This document shows positions 37,391-46,401 of a stretch of 64,000 nucleotides of DNA, piece by piece (positions within the stretch are counted from its first letter, which is position 1; every line of letters starts with the position of its first letter). Origin of the DNA: Candidatus Frackibacter sp. WG13 (GTDB taxonomy: Bacteria > Bacillota > Halanaerobiia > Halobacteroidales > Acetohalobiaceae); assembly GCF_900114655.1 (NCBI RefSeq), contig NZ_FOTT01000010.1:1-64000 (forward strand), given 5' to 3'. The translations under genes were made by a program, and so were the position numbers. The notes under the pieces were generated by a model. The model was not told where the DNA came from. It did not search any database and worked only from the letters and a program-made list of their open reading frames with translations.

Positions 37391-38524
37391 TTAATCTTTC
37401 CTTAACTCTACTAACTCTTTCAAATCAACTGAATATATCCAACCAGCAAGAATAGCCGTAAGAGGTGCTACTAAAACAAGACCGATACTCCCAGCTAATG
37501 TTCTGAGCACTTCCGCTGTTACCATCTTAAAGTTAATCATCCTATCTAAACTAGTACTCCTAGTACTAAATAACATTAGTAAAGTTAAGTATCCACCAGA
37601 ATAAGCTAATAATAAAGTAGTAGTCATCGTACCAATTACAGCTCTTCCTACATTAAAACCAGATTGAATTAACTCTTTCATCTCTATATCCGGTGATTTA
37701 TCTTTAATTTCAGCAACAGAAGCTGCTACATCCATGGCAATATCCATTGCTGCTCCTGATGCACCTATTACTATTGAAGCATAAAAAATATGCTTCATAT
37801 TTAAATCCATATGTCCACTAAAGAGTAATACTTGAGAAAAAGGAGCAGTCATTCCTCGTAAAGCTAACTTATTCCCAAAAAAAACTGTAATTCCTATAGT
37901 AGCTATTAACCCAGATACAGTACCTATAAAAGCTGCTAAACCTTTCTTGGTCAAACCAGCAATTGAAAAAATAATAATTGCCGTTAAAACTATTATAGTT
38001 AGACTGGCTAATAATAACGGGTTATATCCTGCTAATAAACCTGGTATTAAAAATTTCCAAATTACATAAAGACTTGCCACAAAAGAGAATAAGGCCATTA
38101 CTCCTACAGCACGAGCATATATTATTAAGAGTAAAATAAAGATTCCAAATAAGACTAATTGCCAACCCTGGCGATAAAGGTCTATTACTTTAACTGCTAT
38201 AATCTGACCTTCTTTTTCTTTAATAGCAACTAATATCTTATCTCCTTTTTTTAAAAAGTTATCTATCTCAGCTTTACCAGTAAGTTGATTGATTGCTTTA
38301 AACCTCTTACCTTTATGCTTTCCTTCTACAATCCTAACTACCAGTGATTGATAACCTACTCCCGTAATTCCCGAGCGTATTACTTCACTATTATCTACTT
38401 TAAGCACTTTAGCCTTTATTTCAGCATTTTCTTTCGGTCCGTCTCTAAAATTATCATAAAATAATATTCCAAATATTAATAAAGCTAAAATAATCATTAC
38501 TATCTTTAATTTAGAACGCTGCAT
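37391..38524 (-). CDS. YibE/F-like integral membrane protein
   Basis: From the ATG at 38524 this is a 377-residue protein. It has an N-terminal TM (about 8-25), an extracytoplasmic beta-rich domain (about 35-115) and seven or eight TM segments in the C-terminal part. SVAEIKDKSPDIEMKEL and GRAVIGTMTTTLLLAYSG are typical of the YibE/F family. Its function is not established. The longer frame to 38533 starts with a GTG inside the ribosome site GAGGTG, so 38524 is chosen. It follows the alkaline phosphatase gene but a terminator lies between them. Confidence 0.82.
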   Translation of the reverse strand: MQRSKLKIVMIILALLIFGILFYDNFRDGPKENAEIKAKVLKVDNSEVIRSGITGVGYQSLVVRIVEGKHKGKRFKAINQLTGKAEIDNFLKKGDKILVAIKEKEGQIIAVKVIDLYRQGWQLVLFGIFILLLIIYARAVGVMALFSFVASLYVIWKFLIPGLLAGYNPLLLASLTIIVLTAIIIFSIAGLTKKGLAAFIGTVSGLIATIGITVFFGNKLALRGMTAPFSQVLLFSGHMDLNMKHIFYASIVIGASGAAMDIAMDVAASVAEIKDKSPDIEMKELIQSGFNVGRAVIGTMTTTLLLAYSGGYLTLLMLFSTRSTSLDRMINFKMVTAEVLRTLAGSIGLVLVAPLTAILAGWIYSVDLKELVELRKD

Positions 38525-38574
38525 TAAAGTCACCTCATAATTAAATAACGTTATATTGCTATTAGTATACTAGA

Positions 38575-38600
38575 AAATAGCCGGCAATAACCGGCTATTT
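38575..38600 (-). terminator. Hairpin terminator after the alkaline phosphatase gene
   Basis: A perfect 11-bp stem (AAATAGCCGGT/ACCGGCTATTT region, 4-nt loop) lies 13 bp beyond the stop at 38613. The T-run is short. Confidence 0.65.
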
Positions 38601-38612
38601 CCAATTTCAAAT

Positions 38613-40073
38613 TTAGTCTAATTCAGTTAATTTAAAACCCATTAAGTCAGCCATAGTACGACTCACTTCAGTATTATCTTTATAACCACCGAATAACTCA
38701 GCACCTGGTCCTATAGCAGTTAAAGGTACCGTAGTTCCAGTATGAGCATAAGTTGTCCAATATACACCCGCTCTTTCAGATAAAACCTGAGCAACTGCAG
38801 CTCTAACTGGACTCATAAAGCCTGGCATATAATCTACAGGCTTCTTACCTGCGTCAGCTAAGTCCATTCCCTTCTCAATCTGAGCTCTTTCTTTAGCTGT
38901 TAAGTTAGTTAAACCAAATTCATTTTTAACATAAGCAAAAGTTTCTTCTCTATTACCTTCATATGGAATAGAGTCTATAGACGCTTTAATTGGTAGTAAC
39001 TCATCAATATTTAAGAAATAATCATTCTTAAATCCTAATCCTAAACCACCTGTTTCGTGATCACCAGTTACTACAATTAAAGTTTCATTAGGATGTTTCT
39101 TATAGAACTCATAAGCCTCAGTAATAGCTTCATCAAAAGCTAAAATATCTCTAGCAACCGTAGCAGGACCGTTAGCATGTCCTGCATAATCAATTCTTCC
39201 ACCTTCAACCATCATTACGAAGCCATTTTCACGTTTGGCTAATGTATCAATACCTTTACGAGTTATTTCTGCTAAACTTGGAAGTTTTTCAGGATTTCGA
39301 TCTAATTCATAAGGAAGATGACTGTAAGTTAATGGAGCGAATACCTTATCTCCTGCTTGCGGTTCATAATTTCTAAATCCTTCTGAGTTGTTCACAAAAG
39401 TCTTATACCCTTTATCTTTAAATACATTAACTAAGTTCTTATCGTCTTTTCGCTTAGAACCTAATTCACTATCTTGTGGTACAAAGTATCTATACCCTCC
39501 GCCAGCTAAGAAATCAACATTACTAGCTGCAATATCTTCAGCAATTTGATTAGGGTTATATCTACTTTCATTATGTGCTAAAAAAGATGCTGGAGTTGCA
39601 TGAGTCAATCTCATATTAGAGATTACTCCAGTTGCTAAGCCTTGGTCACGGGCTGCTTCTATTAAAGTCTTAACAGCTGTTCCATCTGGGAGTTGTCCAA
39701 TCATACCTTTATTTGTTTTATTTCCAGTTGCTAAGGCAGTACCTGCCGCTGCAGAATCTGTTACTAAAGTATTAGCAGCATAAGTAGTATTCATACCTGC
39801 TACTGGGAACTTATTCATAGTCAGGTCATTATTTGGATCACCAGTCTTTGCTCTTAAAAGGTACTCTCCTAACTGTCGCTGAGAAGATGCCATTCCATCA
39901 CCAATAAATAGGAAGACATATTTAGGTTGCTTGTTAACTACATTATTTTTAGTATCTGCCTTCTTTACAGGCCCTGAGGACATAGCGTTAACTAAACCAG
40001 TAACCCCAACTGTAAATACTACTAAAGCCACAAGCATAATTACAACTTTTGTATTTAATCTCTTTTTAAACAT
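38613..40073 (-). CDS. Alkaline phosphatase (PhoA superfamily), exported
   Basis: This 486-residue protein has an N-terminal hydrophobic signal (about 9-30), so it acts outside the membrane. LFIGDGMASSQ (first metal Asp), VTDSAAAGTALATG (nucleophile Ser at 107), VEGGRIDYAGHAN and VTGDHETGG are the metal and catalytic motifs. A late YAHTGTTVPLTAIGPGA carries the last His. All family residues appear present. The upstream region holds paired palindromes at 40188 and 40239 that may control it. Confidence 0.92.
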   Translation of the reverse strand: MFKKRLNTKVVIMLVALVVFTVGVTGLVNAMSSGPVKKADTKNNVVNKQPKYVFLFIGDGMASSQRQLGEYLLRAKTGDPNNDLTMNKFPVAGMNTTYAANTLVTDSAAAGTALATGNKTNKGMIGQLPDGTAVKTLIEAARDQGLATGVISNMRLTHATPASFLAHNESRYNPNQIAEDIAASNVDFLAGGGYRYFVPQDSELGSKRKDDKNLVNVFKDKGYKTFVNNSEGFRNYEPQAGDKVFAPLTYSHLPYELDRNPEKLPSLAEITRKGIDTLAKRENGFVMMVEGGRIDYAGHANGPATVARDILAFDEAITEAYEFYKKHPNETLIVVTGDHETGGLGLGFKNDYFLNIDELLPIKASIDSIPYEGNREETFAYVKNEFGLTNLTAKERAQIEKGMDLADAGKKPVDYMPGFMSPVRAAVAQVLSERAGVYWTTYAHTGTTVPLTAIGPGAELFGGYKDNTEVSRTMADLMGFKLTELD

Positions 40074-40187
40074 CTTACTCCTCCTTAAAATTTTATTATT
40101 AGTTAAAACCAGTACTTACCCCTATGAAGCATGTGATTAAAATTTCCCCTTATACAAACTTCACCCCCTCTTTAATAATACAAATGG

Positions 40188-40250
40188 TCAGACGTCTGAT
40201 GATAATATTGAAAAAAATAACAACTTATTCCTAATTTGTCAGACGTCTAA
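40188..40250. promoter_or_regulatory. Paired TCAGACGTCTGA palindromes, putative operator
   Basis: A perfect 12-bp palindrome TCAGACGTCTGA (40188-40199) and a near copy TCAGACGTCTAA (40239-40250) lie 51 bp apart, about five helical turns. They are 115-177 bp upstream of the alkaline phosphatase start. The GTC-AGAC core resembles sites bound by FadR-type GntR regulators, but no regulator gene lies nearby. Otherwise the gap 40074-40423 holds only AT-rich sequence. Confidence 0.5.
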
Positions 40251-40423
40251 TGAGTTTTTATAAAAATAAATAGTTAACTAATATATAAAGTTAACTATGA
40301 CTAATCTTTATTATGGTTAATTATGTGAGTTTTATTTCATCATCCGATTATATTATATATGTTTTTGCTTAAATTGTCAAACTTTTAAAACTTCTTAATA
40401 ACTAGAAAGCACTTGCTTTCAAT

Positions 40424-40762
40424 CTATCTTTCTTCTTTATCATTAAGTATAAAGATATGATGTAAAGTAAACTCAACCATTCCTAAAACTAAACCAGTAA
40501 TTATTGCAGTTTCTAGACTAAAGAAACCTGCCCCAGTTAATTTAGGAGTCACCCATAATGAAAAAATAATAAAAGCAGTACCCATTAAAGATGATATTAA
40601 ATTACCAAACATAGGCAAAAAGATCGGTTCTGCAGTAATTCCAATTAAAACTAAAATAACAGCTAACCCTAAAATAACTAATAATGGTAATGACGCTCCT
40701 GAACTAAAAGTAGCTAAATAAATTATTAACGGAAAAAGAATCATCTTTAAAATAAAGTTCAT
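40424..40762 (-). CDS. DUF2512 family small membrane protein
   Basis: This 112-residue protein has four predicted TM segments (about 3-20, 25-45, 53-72, 83-105), with ILFPLIIYLATF at the start and GMVEFTLHHIFIL near the end. The second half matches the DUF2512 (YndM-like) pattern. Members occur in spore formers; the function is unknown. It stands alone between the alkaline phosphatase upstream region and a terminator. Confidence 0.7.
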   Translation of the reverse strand: MNFILKMILFPLIIYLATFSSGASLPLLVILGLAVILVLIGITAEPIFLPMFGNLISSLMGTAFIIFSLWVTPKLTGAGFFSLETAIITGLVLGMVEFTLHHIFILNDKEER

Positions 40763-40825
40763 TTAATCCACCTCCAATTAATAATTATTATGTGATTTTC
40801 ACAACTTTTTCATAATTATAAATTA

Positions 40826-40857
40826 AAAAGAGTCCAGAAATTTTCTGGACTCTTTTT
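40826..40857. terminator. Palindromic terminator after the MFS gene
   Basis: A perfect AAAAAGAGTCCAGAAA/TTTCTGGACTCTTTTT inverted repeat ends 8 bp before the MFS stop at 40866. It can act on both strands. Confidence 0.85.
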
Positions 40858-40865
40858 AGATAAGA

Positions 40866-42113
40866 TTATCCTTGTTTTATGCCTTTTAATTCCTTCTTCT
40901 CTACACTAAGAAAAGACTTAACAAATAAGAAAGCACCAGTTAAGTAGAAAAAGAAGGTTAAAAAGTAAGTGGCTTTATAACCATAATTAGCAACTAACCA
41001 CCCTGCTAGCATTGCAGCTACACTACGGGCAACACTCTTACTAGTCCGCATTAAACTACTAGTTGTTGTCTGTTTAGCATCAGATGTAATCTCCATTGCA
41101 AAATCAGAAGCAATCGGTTTTGTTATATTCATTAGTGCACCTCTAAATAAGAAAGCAAAACTAACAATAGCAAAGTTAGGCACTAAGACAATCGCTAATA
41201 GAAATGGCAAAGAAGTAATTTGAGCCACACCAACAGACTTTACCTTTCCCATCTTACCTACTAAATAAGGTGTCAAGAATAAAGCTAAAGCCATCGTTAC
41301 TCGATATAAGAACATCATGGTTCCTACTTCTTGAGTAGTCGCTCCTAACTTATTAGCTAAAAAGACACTAAAAAACGGAGCAATTAAACCACCACCAGCA
41401 CCTAATAGAAACTGATATAAACTTAACTTGCTAATTCTCTCTTCTTTTAAGCCATCTACTACATCTATCTCATCCTGCTTTTCTTTATCATCTTCATCCT
41501 CATCAATGAAGATAGTTGGAATCACTGCTAATAGTGCTATTATACCAAAGGCTAGCAACACATATCTATGTGACAACAACTCAGTTGTTTCTTGAGCTAG
41601 AATAGTTTTGACAAAGATAATTGGCAGAAATCCAACTAAGAAACTACCTATTGTCTTTGCTGCTGTCATCAATACAAAATTAAAACTAAACAATTCTTCT
41701 CTTTCTTTAGCTTGACTATTATTCGATAAAAATGGCCCAATCATTACGAATAATATAGCTAATGCTCCACCGTACATAAGACTTCCTGTTAATATCAGAA
41801 ACTTACTACTTGATAGAGCCTGAATTATTATCGCTATCCCAGCTAAAATAGAAGCTAAGAACAGACTATTCTTGGCCCCTATCTTTTCATTTAAAGTTCC
41901 AGCCGGAACAGCTAGTAATCCAGTCGTTAAAATTCGCGCTCCTACAACTAATCCAAAAAAGTCTTCAGCAAAACCTAACTCCAAGATATACAGACCTAAA
42001 AGAACCTGTACAGCTCCTAAACTAACAAAATTCAAACCAATACAACCTAAAAAACTCTTAGCATTCGTTGAAAAATTTCCAACTCTTTGTGCATACCCTT
42101 TAATTTGTGACAT
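40866..42113 (-). CDS. MFS transporter
   Basis: This 415-residue protein has 12 predicted TM segments in two halves with a charged loop (about 205-230) between them. The motif GVVVGARILTTGLLAVPAGTLNEKIGA region is read as LVVGARILTTGLLAVP and NEKIGAKNSLFLAS, matching the MFS loop 2-3 motif. Its substrate is unknown. AG-rich GAGGAGG lies 16 nt before the ATG, an unusually wide gap, and is part of an inverted repeat that could hide it. Confidence 0.8.
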   Translation of the reverse strand: MSQIKGYAQRVGNFSTNAKSFLGCIGLNFVSLGAVQVLLGLYILELGFAEDFFGLVVGARILTTGLLAVPAGTLNEKIGAKNSLFLASILAGIAIIIQALSSSKFLILTGSLMYGGALAILFVMIGPFLSNNSQAKEREELFSFNFVLMTAAKTIGSFLVGFLPIIFVKTILAQETTELLSHRYVLLAFGIIALLAVIPTIFIDEDEDDKEKQDEIDVVDGLKEERISKLSLYQFLLGAGGGLIAPFFSVFLANKLGATTQEVGTMMFLYRVTMALALFLTPYLVGKMGKVKSVGVAQITSLPFLLAIVLVPNFAIVSFAFLFRGALMNITKPIASDFAMEITSDAKQTTTSSLMRTSKSVARSVAAMLAGWLVANYGYKATYFLTFFFYLTGAFLFVKSFLSVEKKELKGIKQG

Positions 42114-42129
42114 AGCTTTAAGTAAGCTG

Positions 42130-42181
42130 CCTCCTCAGTACTTTTTAAATTACGCCAATAATGATAACATACTGAGTGAGG
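42130..42181 (-). promoter_or_regulatory. Inverted repeat that can sequester the MFS ribosome site
   Basis: On the minus-strand mRNA CCTCACTCAGTA (42181-42170) can pair with TACTGAGGAGG (42140-42130) across a loop of about 29 nt, leaving one bulge. The 3' arm contains the GAGGAGG ribosome site. The rest of the gap 42182-42436 is AT-rich with a short hexamer-like run at 42340-42366. Confidence 0.45.
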
Positions 42182-42339
42182 AAGTCAATCCGTTAATAGA
42201 CAACTAGTATCTCTCATACACCAATTAATTCCGTTGACAAACAAATAAACAGTTGAGCTTTATAAATACTATAAAGTTAAGCACTAAGCTCCTAAATATG
42301 AATTTATGTAATCATAATAAATGTTTACATATGGTTTCC

Positions 42340-42366
42340 CTCATCCTTAACCTCAATCTTAACCTA
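42340..42366. repeat. Degenerate CCTNAN hexamer run, copy 1
   Basis: A short run of CCTTAA/CCTCAA-like hexamers lies between cbiO and the MFS gene. Similar runs occur at 56923-56960 and 59588-59630. Confidence 0.5.
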
Positions 42367-42436
42367 AAAATTATATCAATAATAGTTAACTAGAAAAATA
42401 TGTATTACTTCAACACATACGATTCATATATAATAC

Positions 42437-43264
42437 CTATAATAAAGAAAATAACTCTCTTTTAGAATCAGGGATAGGAAAGTCACTTGCCAATATATTT
42501 TTCTGTACTAATTCATTATAAACTTCTACAATCCAAGGTTGTGTCAAATCTGCATTCATCAATAACTCTTTATCTTGAAATATATCACTTGGAACTCCTT
42601 CTCCAATGATTTTACCTTCTGCAAAGATATAAACATAATCTGCCCATGAATATGCTAAATTAACATCATGAGTAGAAAGAATTACTGTGATCCCTTGATT
42701 ATTAATTTCATCGAAGAAATCAATAATTTCATTAGAATGCCGAGGATCAAGCCAAACTGTTGGCTCATCAAAGATAATAGCCTGTGGTTTCATCGCTAAA
42801 ATATCAGCAATAGAAATCCGTTTCTTTTGACCATAGCTTAATAAATGAGTTGGTCTATCTTTAAGTTCAGTTATTCCGGTTACTTTCATTGCTTCATTAA
42901 CTCTTGCTCTTACTTCTTCTTCCGACAATCCTAAATTTAAAGGACCAAAAGAAATTTCCTGAAAAACACTCGAGGAGAACAACTGCATGTCCGGATCCTG
43001 AAAAACAATTCCTACATTTTTTCTTAATTCTTTTAATGCTCTTTTATTATATTTAACCGTTTCACCCTTAAACTTTATGCTTCCTTGGTCTGGCTGCAAA
43101 ATGCCGTTAAAATGAAGAAACAAAGTTGATTTTCCCGCTCCGTTAGCACCAAGAATGGCTACCTTCTTTCCCTCCTCAATCGAAATTGATAGACCATCTA
43201 ATGCTTTGGTTCCATCGGGATAACTAAATATAATATCCTCAGCTTCAAGTATTGATGATGACAA
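42437..43264 (-). CDS. cbiO: Cobalt ECF transporter ATP-binding protein
   Basis: This 275-residue ABC ATPase of the energy-coupling factor type has Walker A GANGAGKS (39-46), Q-loop VFQDPDMQLF, signature LSYGQKKR (not the usual LSGGQ), Walker B AIIFDEPTVWLDP and switch His STHD. It is the last gene of cbiMNQO, overlapping cbiQ by 20 bp. It is the only ECF ATPase in the window, so it may also drive the neighbouring nikKMLQ system. Confidence 0.92.
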   Translation of the reverse strand: MSSSILEAEDIIFSYPDGTKALDGLSISIEEGKKVAILGANGAGKSTLFLHFNGILQPDQGSIKFKGETVKYNKRALKELRKNVGIVFQDPDMQLFSSSVFQEISFGPLNLGLSEEEVRARVNEAMKVTGITELKDRPTHLLSYGQKKRISIADILAMKPQAIIFDEPTVWLDPRHSNEIIDFFDEINNQGITVILSTHDVNLAYSWADYVYIFAEGKIIGEGVPSDIFQDKELLMNADLTQPWIVEVYNELVQKNILASDFPIPDSKRELFSLL

Positions 43265-44042
43265 ACTGATCTCCTCCTATGTATACTGTAATTAATATTA
43301 AAGATACTTCAACTAAAAAAATAATAGCTAAATTCTTCTTAGAAAACTCATATTCAGGTTCTAAAACCCTAATCTCTCCCTCATAACCTCTAGCTAAGAG
43401 TGTCGTTAATAATCCTTTTGCCCGATAATAAGCTCTAATGAAGAGATTAGAAATTAGTTTACTTAATGATTGACAGGATCTTTTAAAATTTGAATAACCT
43501 AAACGAGATAATTGAGAAGTTCTAATCAGATTAGCAGTATCTAAAAGAACAAAGATAAAACGATAGATTAAGCTCATTAGTTCAATAAATATCCGTGGTA
43601 CTTTTAATTTTCTAAGTACTGAAATAATTTCTATCATTGGAGTAGTTAAAGCTAAAAAATAAAGACAAGAAACTGTTCCTAAAGATTTTAAGAATAAATT
43701 TATAGCAAAAATTATATTCTCCATTTGAATACCAATCTTCCAACCCCAAAGACTTAAGTAATAAAGAAAACTACTTGCTTCCTTAGAAATAGAAATAACA
43801 ATAGTAATTGTACTAATTAATAAAAATGAAATTGGAATTAAAATTAATTTTATGAAAAATTGCCGCGGTATTTTAGCACCAAAGATTACTACCCCGGCCA
43901 TTAATAAAATAATAGCCAGGGAGGTAATTATTGAATTAGCTGCTAAACAGATAATCATAGTTAAAAGTGCAAATATTGTTTTTTCAACTGGATGAATTGA
44001 ACGTAAATTATTAGAATAAGCATATTGATCAATATCTAACAT
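43245..44042 (-). CDS. cbiQ: Cobalt ECF transporter transmembrane component CbiQ
   Basis: This 265-residue T-component begins MLDIDQYAYSNNLRSIHPVEK, the usual CbiQ start. Hydrophobic segments lie near 27-60, 65-90, 110-130 and 235-258. A cytoplasmic coupling region contains RTSQLSRLGY and ARGYEGEIRVL, the latter a version of the Ala-Arg-Gly motif that contacts the ATPase. It overlaps cbiN by 7 bp and cbiO by 20 bp. Confidence 0.92.
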   Translation of the reverse strand: MLDIDQYAYSNNLRSIHPVEKTIFALLTMIICLAANSIITSLAIILLMAGVVIFGAKIPRQFFIKLILIPISFLLISTITIVISISKEASSFLYYLSLWGWKIGIQMENIIFAINLFLKSLGTVSCLYFLALTTPMIEIISVLRKLKVPRIFIELMSLIYRFIFVLLDTANLIRTSQLSRLGYSNFKRSCQSLSKLISNLFIRAYYRAKGLLTTLLARGYEGEIRVLEPEYEFSKKNLAIIFLVEVSLILITVYIGGDQFVIINT

Positions 44043-44344
44043 TTTTCATCTTGCTCCATTTCTTCTTTATATTTAGTTTCTGTTCGTTTAGCACCAATAT
44101 AATAACCTAAAAATCCAGCTCCTAAAGCAGCTTGTAAAGCAAATAGTAAACTCTCAATCTCTCCACTCGGCGGCTCCCAAATATGACTAAACCAAGATTG
44201 ATAATTCGGATTCATCTTAGTAATTAATTCTCCAGCTGCTCCATCAGCACCTCCAAACTCAGCATCTGGTTTGATAATAAGTGGCGTAATAGTTACAATT
44301 AAAATTAAAGCTAATATAATTAAATTCTTTCCAGCTAAACTCAT
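44036..44344 (-). CDS. cbiN: Cobalt transport protein CbiN
   Basis: This 102-residue protein has two TM segments (about 6-24 and 68-86) joined by an extracytoplasmic loop containing EFGGADGAAGELI and YQSWFSHIWEPPSGEIES, the CbiN signature. It pairs with CbiM to load cobalt. It lies 14 bp after cbiM and overlaps cbiQ. Confidence 0.93.
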   Translation of the reverse strand: MSLAGKNLIILALILIVTITPLIIKPDAEFGGADGAAGELITKMNPNYQSWFSHIWEPPSGEIESLLFALQAALGAGFLGYYIGAKRTETKYKEEMEQDEKC

Positions 44345-44358
44345 ACTCTTTTACCTCC

Positions 44359-45099
44359 TTAAGAAATGATTGAAAGTTTCTTTAATTCGCCTTTACTATA
44401 CTCTCTAAGTAAATTAAAAATTAATACTGTTACCAAGCCCTCAGTAATCGCTAAAGGAACTTGAGTTATTGCAAAAACCCCCATGAATTTAGTTAGCGAC
44501 GCTATGAAACCACCAGTCTCAGCTGGAAAAGCTAACGACAATTGTATTGCTGTCATTACATAAGTTAAAAGGTTTCCTAAAGCTGCTGCTAAAAATACCG
44601 TTAACCAAAGTGGCGCTCCTAATTTTCTAAATAACTTATATATACCATAAGCAACAAATGGACCCACTATAGCCATCGAAAAAACATTAGCTCCTAAAGT
44701 AGTTAAGCCTCCATGAGCTAAAAGAACAGCTTGAAAAATAAGAACAATACAACCTAAAACAACCATCGGCCAAGGTCCAAATAGAATAGCTCCTAAACCA
44801 ATTCCTGTTGGATGTGAAGTGCTTCCTGTTACAGAAGGCAATTTAAGAGAAGAAAGCACAAAAATAAAAGCTCCTGCTAAAGCTAATAACATCTTTATAC
44901 TTGGATCGTGCTCATCCACTACTCTTTTAACATGTTTAATCCCTAAAGTTAAAAACGGCAACATCAAAACCCACCAGATTCCTGCCCACTTAGCTGGTAA
45001 AAAACCTTCAGCAATATGCATCGCATAAGCATTTTCTGGTAAAAACAGCGAAACTAATACTATCCCTACACTTACTAACCAATAATTCTTTCTCCCCAT
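44359..45099 (-). CDS. cbiM: Cobalt ECF transporter S component CbiM
   Basis: This 246-residue protein has a signal-like N-terminus ending in ENAYA before MHIAEGFLPAKW; cleavage would expose the Met-His metal-binding N-terminus typical of CbiM. TGSTSHPTGIGLGAILFGPW and LLAHGGLTTLGANVFSMAIVGP are family motifs with metal-binding His residues. A GGGGAG ribosome site is 6 nt from the ATG at 45099; the TTG at 45102 is less likely. First gene of cbiMNQO, behind riboswitch 2. Confidence 0.93.
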   Translation of the reverse strand: MGRKNYWLVSVGIVLVSLFLPENAYAMHIAEGFLPAKWAGIWWVLMLPFLTLGIKHVKRVVDEHDPSIKMLLALAGAFIFVLSSLKLPSVTGSTSHPTGIGLGAILFGPWPMVVLGCIVLIFQAVLLAHGGLTTLGANVFSMAIVGPFVAYGIYKLFRKLGAPLWLTVFLAAALGNLLTYVMTAIQLSLAFPAETGGFIASLTKFMGVFAITQVPLAITEGLVTVLIFNLLREYSKGELKKLSIIS

Positions 45100-45172
45100 C
45101 AAAATCTCCCCTTATTTTAATCTCATTACCCAATCCTCATTCCTTTAATCACTTATATCTCTTCCTGATTGC

Positions 45173-45213
45173 AAATAAAAAACCTCAATCTCAGATTAAC
45201 AAGATTGAGGTTA
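45173..45213 (-). terminator. Intrinsic terminator of riboswitch 2
   Basis: On the minus strand AACCTCAATCTTG...GATTGAGGTT forms a stem of about 10 bp followed by TTTTTATTT. It lies between the aptamer and cbiM. Confidence 0.85.
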
Positions 45214-45267
45214 ATTAGCTCCAAACCACACTAATCACCTACCTTCCTTGCCATCGAAGATATAGTA

Positions 45268-45512
45268 GGTTAATGACTAGGCAGGTCTCCTGACTTCCGG
45301 TTGTAAGGACTTCACCTTCCCTGAATACTTAAAATATCCAAGTGGTCTTCTCATCCTCTAGCAATTAACAATTAATTATCTTTTGACTGTTAACTTTTGA
45401 CTTTTAATTGTAAATTGCACTTCACCGGTTACAGTGGCGGGCCCGTTCAGGTCTTACACCTGATTCCCTATTCTCCTTTAACCGTAGTTAAAGGCACCTA
45501 ATCATTAACGTT
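45268..45512 (-). promoter_or_regulatory. Cobalamin riboswitch controlling cbiMNQO
   Basis: On the minus strand: AGGTGCC, GGGAATCAGGTGTAAG, CGGGCCCGCCACTG, GGGAAGG and the B12 box GTCAGGAGACCTGCC. P1 pairs GTTAATGATTAGG with CTAGTCATTAAC. Its variable arm shares a segment of about 40 nt with riboswitch 1. The region 45103-45634 holds nothing else. Read-through from nikQ could enter it. Confidence 0.93.
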
Positions 45513-45634
45513 ATTTAATTTTTAATAATCAACAATAATGCTTTATAACATTTTATTACACTTCACCTATATTATTCTTTATAACTTTTACAAACTCCTT
45601 CCTTGTGAGTAAAAAAACTAACCACAAACTCTGT

Positions 45635-46396
45635 TTACATCAAAATAATTCCTTGTTCTAAAATAACAAACCAGCTTAAACAAGCTAAAGTACAAGCAAA
45701 AATTACTATATCCCGAGGAATTACTTTAAATTCATCATTTATATATATTTTTCCTTTAAATCCACGGGCTAACATCGCTCTATAAACTCTTATTGACCGT
45801 TCATAACTTTTTATAATTAGCATCCCTACTAAATAGGCATAATTTTTATAACAATGTAAGCTCGTTTCTGGTTTAAACCCTCTAACTTTCATCGAATTAT
45901 GAAGACTATTGAACTCATCACTTATTACGTAAAGATAACGATAAACAAAGAAGAATAGATAAATAAGCTTTTCAGGCACATACAGACACTTCATAGCATG
46001 CATAAGTGAAGATATAGTGGAAGTAGATAATAAAGAAATAACCGCAATCATAATTGTATTCGACCTAATTGTTATCTTAGTAGCGTATATAATTCCTGCC
46101 CAAGACGCACTTAGAGGACCTATTTGAAATAGACTATCTCCTGGATAGGTAAACGGGATAAATAACCACATAAAGAAGATAAAAGTATTAATAACTAATA
46201 ATCGTTTTAAAACTTGTTTTAAATCCAGTTTAGCAGAGACCAAGAAGAAACAAGCTAAAAAGAAGATCTGTAATAACATCAATATATTATTGCCTACTGC
46301 AGTAATCACAGCCAATAAGATAGCCATTATGATTTTTAAGCGAGGGTCTAAATCGTGAACCCAACTAGAACCCATAGCAAACTTTTCATTAAACAT
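45635..46396 (-). CDS. nikQ: Second ECF transmembrane component, NikQ-like
   Basis: This 253-residue T-component begins with GSSWVHDLDPRLKIIMAILLAV (residues about 9-30), has several TM stretches (about 22-60, 65-90, 105-130, 225-250) and the coupling motif ARGFKGKIYI. It follows nikL by 5 bp, so it belongs to the nikKMLQ set. No ATPase gene follows; the cobalamin riboswitch of cbiMNQO lies next. Naming as NikQ rather than CbiQ rests on its neighbours. Confidence 0.82.
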   Translation of the reverse strand: MFNEKFAMGSSWVHDLDPRLKIIMAILLAVITAVGNNILMLLQIFFLACFFLVSAKLDLKQVLKRLLVINTFIFFMWLFIPFTYPGDSLFQIGPLSASWAGIIYATKITIRSNTIMIAVISLLSTSTISSLMHAMKCLYVPEKLIYLFFFVYRYLYVISDEFNSLHNSMKVRGFKPETSLHCYKNYAYLVGMLIIKSYERSIRVYRAMLARGFKGKIYINDEFKVIPRDIVIFACTLACLSWFVILEQGIILM

Positions 46397-46401
46397 AATA
46401 T

